This document shows positions 33,207 to 40,803 of a stretch of DNA of 42,700 bases, piece after piece (position 1 is the stretch's first letter; every line of letters starts with the position of its first letter). Below the pieces are notes generated by a model that saw only the letters and a list, made by a program, of their open reading frames with translations, ran no database searches and was not told the origin of the DNA. Position numbers and translations under genes: made by a program. The DNA comes from Roseovarius sp. ZX-A-9 (GTDB taxonomy: Bacteria > Pseudomonadota > Alphaproteobacteria > Rhodobacterales > Rhodobacteraceae): contig NZ_JAPWHW010000028.1 of assembly GCF_028369135.1 (NCBI RefSeq), positions 1 through 42,700 on the forward strand, given 5' to 3'.

Positions 33207-34535
33207 ATGACCACCCAACACCTGCTCTTGCGCGGGCGCATCCTGACGTTCACCGCAGAACCCTCCGGCCCCGACGACACCCACGCCTACCACTATGTCG
33301 AAGATGGCGCATTGTTGATCGCGGACGGGATCATCATCGCATCGGGCAGCTACGCGACGGTCGCCCCCCAGGCCACGGCCCCCGAGATCGTCGATCACCG
33401 CCCCAATATCCTGATGGCCGGTTTCATCGACACGCATATCCACTTTCCGCAGGTACAGGTGATCGCCTCCTGGGGGGCGCAACTGCTCGACTGGCTGAAC
33501 AGCTACACATTCCCCGAGGAAACCCGGTTTGCCGACCCCGACCACAGCGCGGCAATGGCCAGCCGTTTCTATGACCAGCTGATCGACCACGGCACGACAA
33601 CCGCCGTCGCCTATTGCTCGGTGCACAAAACCTCTGCCGAGGCCTATTTTGCCGAGGGCCAGCGGCGCAACATGCGGATGATCGGCGGCAAGGTGATGAT
33701 GGATCGCAACGCCCCCGATGGCCTGCGCGACACCGCCCAGAGCAGCTATGACGACACCAAGGCGCTGATCGACGCATGGCACGGCACGGGCCGCGCGCAA
33801 TACGCAATCACCCCGCGCTTCGCGATCACCTCGACGCCGGAACAGCTGGAAATGGCCGGCGCGCTGGCCGCCCAACACCCCGATTGCTACGTGCAGACCC
33901 ACCTGTCGGAAAACCGCGACGAGATCGCCTACACCGCCACGCTCTACCCGCAGGCGCGAGATTATCTCGATGTGTATCAGTCCCACGGCCTGCTGGGCCC
34001 AAAGATGCTGCTGGGCCACTCGATCCACCTGCAGCCGCGCGAGATCGACGCGCTGGCCCAGACCGGCGCACATCCGGTGTTCTGCCCCACATCCAATCTC
34101 TTTCTGGGCAGCGGCCTGTTTGACGACGCAGGCCTGCGCGCGCGCGGCATCACCAACGCCATCGCCACCGATGTGGGCGCGGGCACCAGTTACTCGATGC
34201 TGCAAACCCTCAACGAAGGCTACAAGGTGCTGCAACTGCAAAACCAGCCCCTGCACCCCCTGCGCGCCTTTCACTGGATCACCCGTGGCAATGCCGTCGC
34301 CCTGGGCCTTGAGGACAGGATCGGAACGCTCGACGCGGGCACCGAGGCGGATATCGTCGTCCTGAACCCGCGCGCGACAGACGCAATGGCGCTGCGCTGC
34401 GACCGGGCCACAGACCTGTTTCAGGAGTTGTTCATCTTGATGATGATGGGCGACGACCGCGCCATCGTGCAGACCTATGCTGCGGGCACGCCGTCAAAGC
34501 GGGCCGGCGCGCGAGGCAACCTACAAACCGGCTGA
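33207..34535 (+). CDS. guaD: Guanine deaminase
   Basis: Converts guanine to xanthine and ammonia, feeding xanthine dehydrogenase. 442 residues, amidohydrolase superfamily. Metal ligands are visible: His77 and His79 (FIDTHIHFPQ), the His of YVQTHLSE, a later His (LLGHSIHL) and the Asp in IATDVGAGTS. The PQ after the HIH motif and FPEETRF are characteristic of guanine deaminases. Last gene of the purine operon, followed by a bidirectional hairpin. Confidence 0.94.
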   Translation: MTTQHLLLRGRILTFTAEPSGPDDTHAYHYVEDGALLIADGIIIASGSYATVAPQATAPEIVDHRPNILMAGFIDTHIHFPQVQVIASWGAQLLDWLNSYTFPEETRFADPDHSAAMASRFYDQLIDHGTTTAVAYCSVHKTSAEAYFAEGQRRNMRMIGGKVMMDRNAPDGLRDTAQSSYDDTKALIDAWHGTGRAQYAITPRFAITSTPEQLEMAGALAAQHPDCYVQTHLSENRDEIAYTATLYPQARDYLDVYQSHGLLGPKMLLGHSIHLQPREIDALAQTGAHPVFCPTSNLFLGSGLFDDAGLRARGITNAIATDVGAGTSYSMLQTLNEGYKVLQLQNQPLHPLRAFHWITRGNAVALGLEDRIGTLDAGTEADIVVLNPRATDAMALRCDRATDLFQELFILMMMGDDRAIVQTYAAGTPSKRAGARGNLQTG

Positions 34536-34555
34536 TCGCGCGCGTGGTCGGGAAT

Positions 34556-34595
34556 GTTCATGGCACAGGTGCTTGCGCTGCCTTGTGCCATGAAC
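34556..34595. terminator. Bidirectional terminator between convergent genes
   Basis: A perfect 12-bp inverted repeat GTTCATGGCACA/TGTGCCATGAAC with a 16-nt middle (inner GG/CC can extend the stem), followed by TCTTT on the plus strand. It lies between the guaD stop and the stop of the convergent VPLPA-CTERM gene and can end both transcripts. Confidence 0.8.
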
Positions 34596-34605
34596 TCTTT
34601 CGCGA

Positions 34606-35415
34606 TCAGGTCCGGCGGCGGCGACGCCCCATCAGCCCGAGCCCGGCCATCCCGGCCAGAAGCAAGGGCAGACTGGCGGGCAGCGGCACCGCACTCATGG
34701 TTTCAAAATCCCACGTCGTGGTCGTGCCATTGATGGAGAGTGAGATGTTATCGAAATACCCTACCTCGGACGGGTTGTAGCTGCCGATACCAACGCTGAC
34801 CCCGATCAGGGATGCCTCACCAAAGCCCGCATCGAAGGTCGAGAGCCATTCGTCCAATGTGTTGTTCGGCGGACCGGCAAAGGAAGACCCAATATTGAAC
34901 ATGCCCGTGTTCCACGCCCGGCCCTGGTTCAGATCAATTGTCGTGGTGACCCAGTCGCCCTTTGTCGGGGTGATATAGGAAGTGGGATTCGCTCCCTGGG
35001 CGTAGGGCTCGAAAATCAACTGGCCGTACCCGTCGCCGGCGTAACCGGTGTTGACAAACTCCAACTTGACCGAAGGTGCGGCATCGCTTGTTCCTGCGGT
35101 GTCATACCATGTGTAGGACAGTTGGAAATCCTTGTTGATAACGTCGCTCACAGAGCCAAAATTCTGGCTGATCCCGATTTCCGCCTTGGCCGCGTTGGTG
35201 GCGTCGGTGGTCAGCTTGACCACACCGGTCCCTGCCGGTGCGTTTGCTTCCAGATTGCCGCCAGTACCGCTGACATTGACGATTTCGGCGGTTCCGCCCG
35301 GACGCGTATCGTTCTCGTACCACCCCTGCGAACCATCCGTCGCTGTAACAGTTGCCGCATTGGCACCGAACGCCAGACAAATCGCGCCGGTCGTTGCTAA
35401 AAATATCTTTTTCAC
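34606..35415 (-). CDS. Secreted protein with VPLPA-CTERM sorting signal
   Basis: 269 residues. Signal peptide MKKIFLATTGAICLAFGANA, then a beta-rich extracellular domain (about 21-238; carbohydrate-binding-like, with WDFETMSA near the end), then VPLPASLPLLLAGMAGLG and a basic tail RRRRR. The Val-Pro-Leu-Pro-Ala motif, TM helix and Arg cluster define the VPLPA form of PEP-CTERM signals, processed by exosortase-type enzymes and common in marine Rhodobacteraceae. The function of the domain is not recognised. No exosortase or polysaccharide genes are in the window. Confidence 0.85.
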   Translation of the reverse strand: MKKIFLATTGAICLAFGANAATVTATDGSQGWYENDTRPGGTAEIVNVSGTGGNLEANAPAGTGVVKLTTDATNAAKAEIGISQNFGSVSDVINKDFQLSYTWYDTAGTSDAAPSVKLEFVNTGYAGDGYGQLIFEPYAQGANPTSYITPTKGDWVTTTIDLNQGRAWNTGMFNIGSSFAGPPNNTLDEWLSTFDAGFGEASLIGVSVGIGSYNPSEVGYFDNISLSINGTTTTWDFETMSAVPLPASLPLLLAGMAGLGLMGRRRRRT

Positions 35416-35847
35416 TTCACTTCCCCCACTCTATAAAACCAAAAATGTGTTTTCGATCATGTAGCTTACCTGTTGGTCTCGCCGTCAGGCATTGCACCAA
35501 CATAATTCAAATGGACTACTGATCGCCCAGACCGTGGACCAACGGACCCTCACCAGTCAAGTACATATACCCGCCTTGCGGGGGCATATGCTCCGTGAGC
35601 GTTTGAAGGTGAGTACCGGACGAACCAGCGTATCCGTATCTGCAATGCAGCATCGAGCATTGCCTTTGCTCGGCAAACTCGCTGAACAGGCCTTGGGCGC
35701 ATCAAGAATGTGCGGCAGGGCCTGTTTGCCATTTGGGCAAGTGTGGTTAGATGGAGCGAGATGTCCGCTTCTATCTTTAAATTTTGTTTTATTGAAAATT
35801 GCGCTCATTTTGGCTGTGTTGATAGGGAAAAAAGTGAGGAGATTGCC
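35416..35847. other. Intergenic region with no supported gene
   Basis: About 430 bp. Frames of 60-126 codons occur on both strands but show no domain, signal or ribosome-binding site. The right part (about 35770-35830) is AT-rich and contains TTGAAAATTGCGC, which may be part of the promoter for the truncated secreted-protein gene that follows. The left edge should hold the promoter of the VPLPA-CTERM gene. Confidence 0.4.
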
Positions 35848-35930
35848 ATGCCCGTCCACCACAGGTGGGTAAATCCCACCGTTCCAGCGGCGTTGTTAGT
35901 ATTAATTTCGTCAGCAACCGGACACGCTGA
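35848..35930 (+). pseudogene. 5' stub of a secreted-protein gene cut by an IS3 remnant
   Basis: ATG at 35848 with AGTGAGGAG 7 nt upstream. The product opens with a good signal peptide (MPVHHRWVNPTVPAALLVLI, then SSATGHA|D). After about 26 codons the sequence becomes IS3 DNA in the opposite orientation and the frame soon stops at 35985. I infer a gene for an exported protein that lost everything beyond its signal peptide. The identity is not recoverable. Confidence 0.5.
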
Positions 35931-36310
35931 CCCCATGCACCGCCACCACCTTCATGGCCATCTCTCGTCGATGAGACGGCCTTAAGACTTTTTTCCAAGG
36001 GCTTCCTTGAGCAACTCATTCTGCATGCTCATCTCCGCATACATCTTCTTGAGGCGGCGGTTCTGTTCGGCCATGTCCTTCATCTCGGCAATCAAAGATG
36101 CGTCCATACCGCCAAACTTAGCCCACCATTTGTAAAAGCTGGCACTGCTCACCCCATGCTCGCGGCACAGCTCAGAGACCGGCACGCCGCCCTCCGCCTG
36201 CTTCAAGACAGCCATGATCTGCGCGTCGCTAAATCGTCCGTTCTTCATCGTAAATCTCGTCAGATACCTTGCCGAGAAAATTCTACTTTTGAACACCACT
36301 AATTTTAGGG
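35922..36310 (-). mobile_element. IS3-family remnant: complete orfA, start of orfB only
   Basis: On the minus strand the element runs from about 36310 (GGGGGGATTA-type end; exact tip not fixed) through orfA and about 24 codons of orfB (K-V-L-R-P-S-H-R-R-E-M-A-M-K), where homology ends near 35922-35930. The catalytic DDE domain and the other terminal repeat are gone, so the element is dead. Confidence 0.75.
35982..36248 (-). CDS. IS3-family transposase OrfA (HTH), with frameshift signal
   Basis: 88 residues from the ATG at 36248: RFSDAQIMAVLKQAEGGVPV, then SELCREHGVSSASFYKWWAK, an HTH_Tnp_1 domain, then a leucine-zipper-like coiled coil (MAEQNRRLKKMYAEMSMQNE). Near its end the heptamer A-AAA-AAG (GGAAAAAAGTC) is the classic -1 slippery site by which IS3 elements make the OrfAB transposase. 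Here the orfB frame opens as expected but is cut off after about two dozen codons. An in-frame extension upstream to 36299 is not needed. Confidence 0.82.
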   Translation of the reverse strand: MKNGRFSDAQIMAVLKQAEGGVPVSELCREHGVSSASFYKWWAKFGGMDASLIAEMKDMAEQNRRLKKMYAEMSMQNELLKEALGKKS

Positions 36311-36438
36311 GGGATTACCCTTGGTGGTTACGATGCGCCAGAAACCCTCTCTTATCAAATCACCCTAAACTGGCCCATTGGCGCTGACGTCAGGCAACTC
36401 GCTCGGAGTTCACCAACGGAAATGCTAAAGCAGGCGCC

Positions 36439-37410
36439 TCACATGCGCATGCCGCGGGCGTTGGTTTCTACATAGTTATCGACTTTTTCAGTGAACCTCT
36501 CAGCCTTTTTAATATTATTATCGATCATTCTCAGCTCCTCTTTGGTCACGTCGATAACCTTGCGGATGTCCTCTTTTTCCTTCGATCTGAGCGATGACCG
36601 ATTGATCTCTTTCTCTATGATCTTGACCATGCGGCGCATAGCGTCTCGATCAGCTGACATCTGCCCATGAAGCTCATCAAAATTATCAAGAGCCCCCTTC
36701 ATTACTTTGAGAGCTTTGACTGCTCTACGGCCGTATTCGCGGGCACCAGTGGCCAGTTTGTTCATCCAAGTCTTCCACTCCCTCGGCCGCCGGCCCGGCG
36801 TGCCGTAGTTTACCGATAGTGGTGCCAGCTTCGTGACCAAGCTCCTGCGCATGTCCTCAAAGCTGTCGTCATAGCGATATTTGGAGCTCGACCAGCCCAC
36901 AGCTCTGTCTCCCGGAGCATTGCGAGCTGCTTCCCGGCGAGCTTCGAATTGCTCTTCGGTCTCGTTCTTCTTGCGGCGACCTGGCAGGCGCTTCTTCTTC
37001 TCGTATGTCGGCGCCACCACCGCATGGATATGCGGTGTCGTCTCATCGAGATGCAGATCCGCAAGGACCAGGTCGTCGCCGAACTGCTCTTGCAGCCACT
37101 GCATCGCAAGTTCGTTGAAGCGATCTGCATTCGCTGGATCCGCTTTGTAGAAAGAGGGAGATAGCCCTAACACAAGCGTAAGGTATGGCGTCGAGGCTTG
37201 TTTGGCAGGTTTCTTAGATTTCGTGCGCTTGAACCATGCAGCCAGCTCTTCGTCTACAGATCCGCTGCCACCATGCAGGCGTCTATTCAGATGCGATCTG
37301 GCCGGATCGATCTGGCTCTTCCCGAGAGCTGATCGATTCTGGCAGTGGTTGCTGAGAGCGCGGACGTCCTGGCGGCTGGCTGTTCTTATGTTGAAAACGA
37401 GTTCTGTCAT
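36439..37410 (-). CDS. MobV-family plasmid relaxase
   Basis: Nicks the plasmid transfer origin and pilots the strand during conjugative mobilisation. 323 residues from the ATG at 37410; a longer frame to 37437 is possible. MobV signatures: the early N-H-C-x-N-R, IDPARSHLN, and the metal-binding HLDETTPHIH (His120, Asp122, Glu123, His127, His129). The C-terminal third is a long coiled coil (about 215-310), as in Pre/Mob proteins. No ribosome-binding site is clear. The hairpin-rich DNA just upstream is the likely oriT. It is close in length to full small-plasmid Mob proteins, so it may be intact. Confidence 0.85.
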   Translation of the reverse strand: MTELVFNIRTASRQDVRALSNHCQNRSALGKSQIDPARSHLNRRLHGGSGSVDEELAAWFKRTKSKKPAKQASTPYLTLVLGLSPSFYKADPANADRFNELAMQWLQEQFGDDLVLADLHLDETTPHIHAVVAPTYEKKKRLPGRRKKNETEEQFEARREAARNAPGDRAVGWSSSKYRYDDSFEDMRRSLVTKLAPLSVNYGTPGRRPREWKTWMNKLATGAREYGRRAVKALKVMKGALDNFDELHGQMSADRDAMRRMVKIIEKEINRSSLRSKEKEDIRKVIDVTKEELRMIDNNIKKAERFTEKVDNYVETNARGMRM

Positions 37411-37456
37411 GCAGACGATATGCGCGAGATCGTGCAAGCCAGGTTAAGTTCGTGAG

Positions 37457-37571
37457 CGAAGTTTCATTGCCCATAATGAGACTTCGGCCCCTCCCGCTAC
37501 GCGGGCCCCTCCGAAGTCCCCTGATGGGTGGGGGCTACGCCCCTCAACCCCAAGCCGTCGTGGCGGCTTGG
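37457..37571. other. Hairpin cluster upstream of the relaxase, putative oriT
   Basis: Several inverted repeats lie within about 115 bp: CGAAGTTTCAT/ATGAGACTTCG (37457-37486, one mismatch); ACTTCGG/CCGAAGT (37481-37517), enclosing CCCGC-TAC-GCGGG (37493-37505); GGGGC-TAC-GCCCC (37531-37543); and CCAAGCCG/CGGCTTGG (37550-37571). The first two share an arm and are mutually exclusive. The position 5' of mobV matches where MobV origins lie. The nick site cannot be identified from sequence alone. Confidence 0.55.
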
Positions 37572-37747
37572 CACTCATCAATATCGACGATCCCAATGGC
37601 TACCTGATGGTCTCGTTATCGCCGATGCCAACGACATCGAAAAAGTCCGGCCGGTTTCATCGTTCTGGAACGCGTGGCCGCACTTGAACCCACGGCAGAG
37701 CCCGACATTCAGACGGGGGTCACTGTGAACCCCGTCCAGCCTGCCCC

Positions 37748-37798
37748 CGGTACGGGGTCCACGGTGAACGGGGTACGGGGTACGGGGTTCACGGTGGA
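37748..37798 (+). repeat. Two 21-bp near-identical direct repeats, 30 bp apart
   Basis: GGTACGGGGT-x-CACGGTG-x-AC occurs at 37748-37768 and 37778-37798 with two differences, with a partial copy GGTACGGGGT at 37771. A perfect inverted repeat GTGAACCCCGT (37725-37735)/ACGGGGTTCAC (37781-37791) overlaps them. In one frame they encode a repeated Gly-Thr-Gly-x-Thr-Val motif ending in a stop at 37812, so they may be repeats in the tail of a rep gene or iteron-like sites. Confidence 0.5.
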
Positions 37799-37887
37799 CC
37801 CCAAACCATCCTAAAACCATCCATAAACCACCTACGCGCAGGCGCGAGGCGGCGGAGGAGGTTGAAGATCTTGAATCTGAGAAAATC

Positions 37888-38274
37888 TTGGTGGCCTATC
37901 CCGAGGACAGGGTCCGAGACCGGCGAACTAGTCTGCGCCTGACCGCTTCGGCCCTAAAGGCCGGGGTGAAGCCCGATGATCTGAAGCAGGCGGTCAAAGC
38001 TTATGCCAAGGAAAGCGAGGGCTATACGCGCAGCAAGGTCTGTTTCTCGGACAACTGGCTCAAGATGCGCCGATGGGAAAAGCGACTGGCCCAGATCCAG
38101 GTCGACCGCGAAAAGGCGCGAGAGGCCGAAGCCAAAGGCCGTGCCAGCCTCGCCGAATGGATCTACGAGCGCCATCCTCTGTGCCGCCATATCACGAACC
38201 GGCAGATCGAGGATTTGATCGCTTCAAAGCTGGTGACGCCCGAGCAGGTGCGCGCTGCGGGGTTGCAGGTGTGA
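37888..38274 (+). pseudogene. C-terminal fragment resembling a plasmid replication protein
   Basis: The frame is open from 37729 to the stop at 38274, but its only start codon is a TTG at 37888. The product (128 codons) is helical and basic: RDRRTSLRLTASALKAGVKP, YTRSKVCFSDNWLKMRRWEK, then HPLCRHITNRQIEDLIASKL. This resembles the C-terminal part of HTH-type replication initiators on alphaproteobacterial plasmids, by memory of the pattern only. A second frame just upstream (37608-37811) reads like the middle of such a protein and ends in a stop. A frameshifted or decayed rep gene next to mobV is the simplest reading; a short intact protein is the alternative. Confidence 0.42.
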
Positions 38275-38320
38275 GAGCATTGGCGAAGTCTGGGATACAG
38301 CTACCAATGCAGCCAATCTT

Positions 38321-38392
38321 TATGGTGTTCAGATCATATTGCACCCTTATGATTTGGAGATCATATTGACAATTTATGATCCAGGGGTCATA
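38321..38392. promoter_or_regulatory. hipBA promoter with three operators at 27-bp spacing
   Basis: Three 18-bp sites of the form TATGA-N8-TCATA: 38321-38338 (TATGG-N8-TCATA, one mismatch), 38348-38365 (perfect) and 38375-38392 (perfect). Their starts are exactly 27 bp apart. The design matches HipB operators (known as TATCC-N8-GGATA in E. coli), with a different half-site. A consensus -35 TTGACA at 38366-38371 lies between the last two sites, and the third site overlaps the spacer and -10 area, so HipB binding would block the promoter. Confidence 0.78.
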
Positions 38393-38413
38393 CACAGTGG
38401 CAGGAGAACCGCC

Positions 38414-38665
38414 ATGAAGCACCTCGTTCGTACATCAAAAAACTTGGGCCACGCAATTCGCCAGGCTCGGAAGGCCAAGAACCTGACCCAGAAGGAACTC
38501 GCCGCTATGAGCGGCGTCTGGCAGGAGACAATTTCCAAGATCGAGAACGGCAGCGGGGGCACAAAGCTGGAAACGCTATTCGATTTGATCGCGGCCTTGG
38601 ACCTCGAAATCACAGTGACCGAGCGCAGCAAAGGCACATCTGACGGGCTTGAGGACATTTTCTGA
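38414..38665 (+). CDS. hipB: HipB-like antitoxin and repressor (XRE-type HTH)
   Basis: 83 residues from the ATG at 38414 with AGGAG 7 nt upstream. A Cro/CI-type HTH spans about 11-66 (LGHAIRQARKAKNLTQKELA, then AMSGVWQETISKIENGSGGT), with KLETLFDLIAALDLEITV completing the dimer interface. It should neutralise HipA by binding it and repress the operon through the three operators upstream. The stop lies 1 nt before the hipA start. Confidence 0.9.
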   Translation: MKHLVRTSKNLGHAIRQARKAKNLTQKELAAMSGVWQETISKIENGSGGTKLETLFDLIAALDLEITVTERSKGTSDGLEDIF

Positions 38666-38666
38666 C

Positions 38667-39968
38667 ATGGGCCGCAAGCGCAGCTACACACCGCTGAACG
38701 TGTTCCTGAACTCGCGGCTCGTGGGGCAATTAGTACGTGAACCCTCCGGCGGCGTCAGTTTTGCCTATGCACGAGACTGGCTCGAGTGGGAGCACCGGAT
38801 GCCGGTGTCGCTATCGTTGCCATTGCAGGAGAACCGCTACAGCGGCGCACCTGTGATGGCCGTCTTTGACAACCTGTTGCCCGACAGTGATCTCATTCGC
38901 CGAAGGATCGCAGAGCGCGTCGGGGCCGAGGGCGTCGATGCCTTTAGCTTGCTGTCCCAAATCGGGCGGGACTGCATCGGCGCGCTGCAGTTTCTGCCCG
39001 ACGGGCAAGAGCCCCAACCAATGTCCGAGTTGACTGGAGAACCTGTCGACGAGGCGCAGATCGGGGCCATTTTGAGCGACCTCGATTTAGCGCCGCTGGG
39101 TATCCGCCGCGAGAATGACTTCCGAATTTCTGTCGCAGGCGCGCAAGAAAAAACGGCGCTGCTTCGTAAAGATGGCCAGTGGATAGAGCCAACCGGCACG
39201 ACGCCAACCACGCACATCATCAAGCCGCAAATAGGCAGACTGCCCAACGGTATGGACCTATCCGACAGCGTTGAAAACGAATACGTTTGTCTAAAGCTGA
39301 TGAAGGGGTTTGGACTTCGGGCAGCGAATGTCGAAATGGCTCAGTTTGGCGACAAGAAAGCCTTGGTGGTTGAGCGTTTTGATCGGCGCTGGACGTCTGA
39401 TGGCCGCTTGATCCGTCTGCCGCAGGAGGATTGCTGCCAAGCATTGTCTGTTGTGCCTACCCAGAAGTACCAGAACGAGGGCGGCCCAGGGATCTCAGAT
39501 ATCATGGATCTATTGTTGGGAAGTGATGACCCCAACAAAGACCGGTACGATTTTTTCAAAGCGAATGTCCTGTTCTGGTTGCTGGGTGCAACAGACGGCC
39601 ATGGTAAGAACTTCAGCGTCAGCCTCTTACCTGGCGGTCGCTTTCGCATGACACCGATATACGACATTTTGACGGCGCAGCCGACTGTCGATGCGCGACA
39701 GATCGAACGAAAGTACTTCAAACTGTCCATGAATTTCGGCAACTCAAACCACTACAAGGTTTCGAATATCGTTGGTCGGCACGTCGTGGAGACCGGAGTT
39801 CAATCCGGCTTGTCCCGCGCACTCGTGCAGGACCTGTTCGAAGAGCTACAGGAGACCTCGCACGCGATCGTTGAGGCCACATTCAATCAGCTGCCAGAGG
39901 GTTTTCCAGAGGAGTTACTTTCTTCGATCGATGCTGCTCTGAAGGCTAGGTTGCACCTGTTGAGTTGA
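38667..39968 (+). CDS. hipA: HipA-like Ser/Thr kinase toxin
   Basis: 433 residues, full length. N-terminal HipA domain (about 1-110, with FDNLLPDSDLIRRRIAERVG), then the kinase core: AGAQEKTALL (157-166, the autophosphorylation-loop region), ATP-binding Lys186 (HIIKP), catalytic-loop ATDGHGKNFSV with Asp310 and Asn315, and metal-binding Asp333 (MTPIYDILTA). These correspond to E. coli Asp309 and Asp332. Known action of the family: phosphorylates glutamyl-tRNA synthetase, halts translation and promotes persistence. All key residues are present, so it is probably active. It may serve to maintain the plasmid-like region. Confidence 0.93.
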   Translation: MGRKRSYTPLNVFLNSRLVGQLVREPSGGVSFAYARDWLEWEHRMPVSLSLPLQENRYSGAPVMAVFDNLLPDSDLIRRRIAERVGAEGVDAFSLLSQIGRDCIGALQFLPDGQEPQPMSELTGEPVDEAQIGAILSDLDLAPLGIRRENDFRISVAGAQEKTALLRKDGQWIEPTGTTPTTHIIKPQIGRLPNGMDLSDSVENEYVCLKLMKGFGLRAANVEMAQFGDKKALVVERFDRRWTSDGRLIRLPQEDCCQALSVVPTQKYQNEGGPGISDIMDLLLGSDDPNKDRYDFFKANVLFWLLGATDGHGKNFSVSLLPGGRFRMTPIYDILTAQPTVDARQIERKYFKLSMNFGNSNHYKVSNIVGRHVVETGVQSGLSRALVQDLFEELQETSHAIVEATFNQLPEGFPEELLSSIDAALKARLHLLS

Positions 39969-40041
39969 AGCTTAACGGCATGGCTGCGCCCAAATATCCG
40001 GCGCAAACCATGATCAGACCGCCTTGGATGAGGCTCCCAGT

Positions 40042-40703
40042 CTACCCAATCCGCCCCCAAAATCCGGATTTTCGGCCATGGCTTTTTCGAAGCTCAGCCA
40101 TATACGCCTCATGTTCCATGACGCCTTCCGGAAGGAAAGGATCAGCAGCCACGGCCAGCAGGACGAGTTTTTCCAAATACCTCGCCCCATGCCCATATGC
40201 CTTGGATCGCGCCGCCTTGAGGATATCGTCTAAAAGCGCGCGATAGAGGATCGTTGCCGCCGCCTGATGCTCATGTTCCAGCGTTTCTGCCGTTTTGGGC
40301 AAGCTGTGCCAGAGGACTCCATCCCAATGAGCGTGATGCTGAAGGATGACCTGCGCAGCGAGGTCAAGGCGTGGCCAATCGAGATAAAACCGCAAGGCTA
40401 ATTCCGGGACCGAATGGGACAGGCCATACTGCAAAGCCCTTGTCTCGGCTTCAATGTCATCAAAGTCAGGTAAGTTTTTCAGATAATCGCGCAGGATCTC
40501 GGCGGAAAGTCGGCTTTCAAAGCACTGCCAGCGCAGCGCTTGCGCTGCTGTTTTGTCATCCAATGCTTCTAAAATAGAAGCTTCAATCTGGACCCTACTG
40601 GGTGACAGCGCGTCATCCTGACCTTTGACGCGTGATCCAGGTTTGCGCACCCATTCCAGAGCTTCATCGGCGCGACCCGCAGTCAGCAAACGCACAGCCA
40701 TAC
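40042..40703 (-). pseudogene. C-terminal part of a DUF6880-like protein, truncated by IS21
   Basis: About 219 residues remain (AVRLLTAGRADEALEWVRK onward), helical repeats with LEALDDKTAAQALRWQCFE and a C-terminal ELRKSHGRKSGFWGRI tail resembling DUF6880-type proteins (assignment from memory). The N-terminal half, which usually precedes these helical repeats, is missing: the coding sequence stops at the outer end of the IS21 element near 40703, and the first ATG at 40701 is right at the junction. The function is unknown even in intact members. The 73 bp to hipA hold no feature. Confidence 0.6.
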
Positions 40704-40720
40704 TGCGGATTTCGGAAATA

Positions 40721-40774
40721 CCGGACAGCGATTACGCTAATTCCCGGACAGCCGTTTCAGTAATTCCCGGACAG
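40721..40774. repeat. IS21 terminal repeats, three CCGGACAG copies at 23-bp period
   Basis: Copies begin at 40721, 40744 and 40767; the second and third share the longer AATTCCCGGACAG. They probably bind the IstA transposase. The period is about two helical turns. Confidence 0.75.
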
Positions 40775-40803
40775 CTCGGGCACGGCTGGTCATCTGCCTG
40801 CGA

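Noticed and set aside
32820..34274. 484-codon minus-strand frame opposite the permease and guaD
   Set aside because: Gly/Val/His-rich shadow of guaD without family features.
35492..35872. 126-codon plus-strand frame after the VPLPA-CTERM gene
   Set aside because: No domain, signal or ribosome-binding site, and it overlaps the start of the signal-peptide stub, which has a good ribosome-binding site.
37748..37798. Short direct repeats considered as a CRISPR array
   Set aside because: Only two units with a 9-bp gap, within coding-like sequence, and no cas genes in the window.
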